Shown piece by piece: positions 8,520-8,746 of a DNA stretch of 8,746 nucleotides (positions within the stretch are counted from its first letter, which is position 1; every line of letters starts with the position of its first letter). Where the stretch lies: the NCBI GenBank assembly GCA_003477345.1, contig DMTG01000164.1:1-8746 (forward strand), given 5' to 3'. Both the position numbers and the translations under genes were made by a program. The notes under the pieces are model-generated. The model did not search any database and was not told the DNA's origin. It saw only the letters and a program-made list of their open reading frames with translations. Origin of the DNA: Succinivibrionaceae bacterium (GTDB lineage: Bacteria > Pseudomonadota > Gammaproteobacteria > Enterobacterales > Succinivibrionaceae).

Positions 8520-8746
8520 ATAGGCAACATTCTTTTTAGCAATAAAATTCAAGACGTTCCGGCAGAACGTTTTATCTGGCAGGTGGTCCTAAGTTTTACC
8601 AAATTGTGCCCAAAAAGCCCCTGGCTTCAGCCATTGGGAGCTGTCAATGAAGGCATATCTTCCAACTGATCTAGAAAAAGTAGCATATGCATTTGCAAGA
8701 AAATTCCATTGGTCGATTTCACCTAGTGTAACGTCTCATTCATATT
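8520..8746 (+). pseudogene. Decayed DUF6088/AbiEi-like antitoxin gene, running off the window
   Basis: Two adjacent + frames together resemble the N-terminal half of DUF6088 proteins, predicted winged-helix antitoxins of the AbiE type. Frame one, from 8520, reads IGNILFSNKIQDVPAERFIWQVV and on to KSPWLQPLGAV before stopping at the TGA 8670-8672. From about 8647 the next frame reads KAYLPTDLEKVAYAFARKFHWSISPS, matching the family's 'VAxAxARKxxWxIxPSG' region. Joining them requires skipping one base, so a frameshift lies near 8640-8650. The middle part where a helix and wing should follow (LSFTKL to KSPW) looks shortened. The expected start, eight bases after AGGAG, is ATA rather than ATG. In intact loci an AbiEii-type nucleotidyltransferase toxin often follows; that would lie beyond this window. 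Family assignment is from memory of the motif pattern, and the gene's end is not visible. Confidence 0.45.

Noticed and set aside
8551..8573. Terminator-like hairpin AAGACGTTC / GAACGTTTT
   Set aside because: The T residues are inside the stem with no free T-tract after it, and the stretch falls in the antitoxin-like coding remnant (QDVPAERF).
8647..8746. Independent small gene starting MKAYLPTDLEK with GGGAG six bases upstream
   Set aside because: The ATG and ribosome site look good, but the peptide fits the middle of a DUF6088-type protein whose beginning lies in the adjacent frame, so a broken gene is the simpler reading. A new internal start cannot be excluded.

Overview
The window looks like a piece of a gammaproteobacterial chromosome. 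It carries a lolA-rarA-serS block, the order found in Escherichia coli and relatives, with gammaproteobacterial-type protein sequences (LolA with a C-terminal VDDQR, RarA, a SerRS with CFRSEAG and LNGSG motifs, and a 505-residue PurF). Moderately AT-rich DNA and the accessory ATPase at the right would suit an anaerobic gut or rumen lineage such as Succinivibrionaceae. That placement is inference and rests on no marker gene.

Left and centre (1-5987) is housekeeping DNA, all on the + strand. lolA (periplasmic lipoprotein carrier) overlaps rarA (replication-fork AAA+ ATPase) by 23 bases, and a clear intrinsic terminator closes this pair. After it come an extended -10 promoter, about 250 bases of hairpin-rich untranslated leader, and a compact serS-cvpA-purF cluster with 3- and 4-base gaps. 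The cluster ends at a second intrinsic terminator. serS supplies Ser-tRNA; purF makes the first committed step of purine synthesis; cvpA is its usual membrane-protein partner.

Right (5988-8746) is accessory DNA. It starts with the left-end-like hairpin of an IS200/IS605-type element and a tnpB cut off after about 90 codons. Next is a promoter region with helically phased GGGTATAA repeats and a perfect inverted repeat. This region drives a 597-residue protein with a small N-terminal module, an AAA ATPase core and a PD-(D/E)XK-like C-terminus. Its Walker A lysine is replaced by glutamate. The window ends in what appears to be a decayed DUF6088/AbiEi-type antitoxin gene that has lost its start codon and reading frame. 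The right third reads as an insertion hotspot where a transposon remnant, an orphan ATPase and a broken toxin-antitoxin gene have accumulated behind purF.

No tRNA, rRNA or CRISPR array was seen. The most unusual items are the ATPase with the altered P-loop and its operator-like promoter, the transposon left-end hairpin, and the serS leader.
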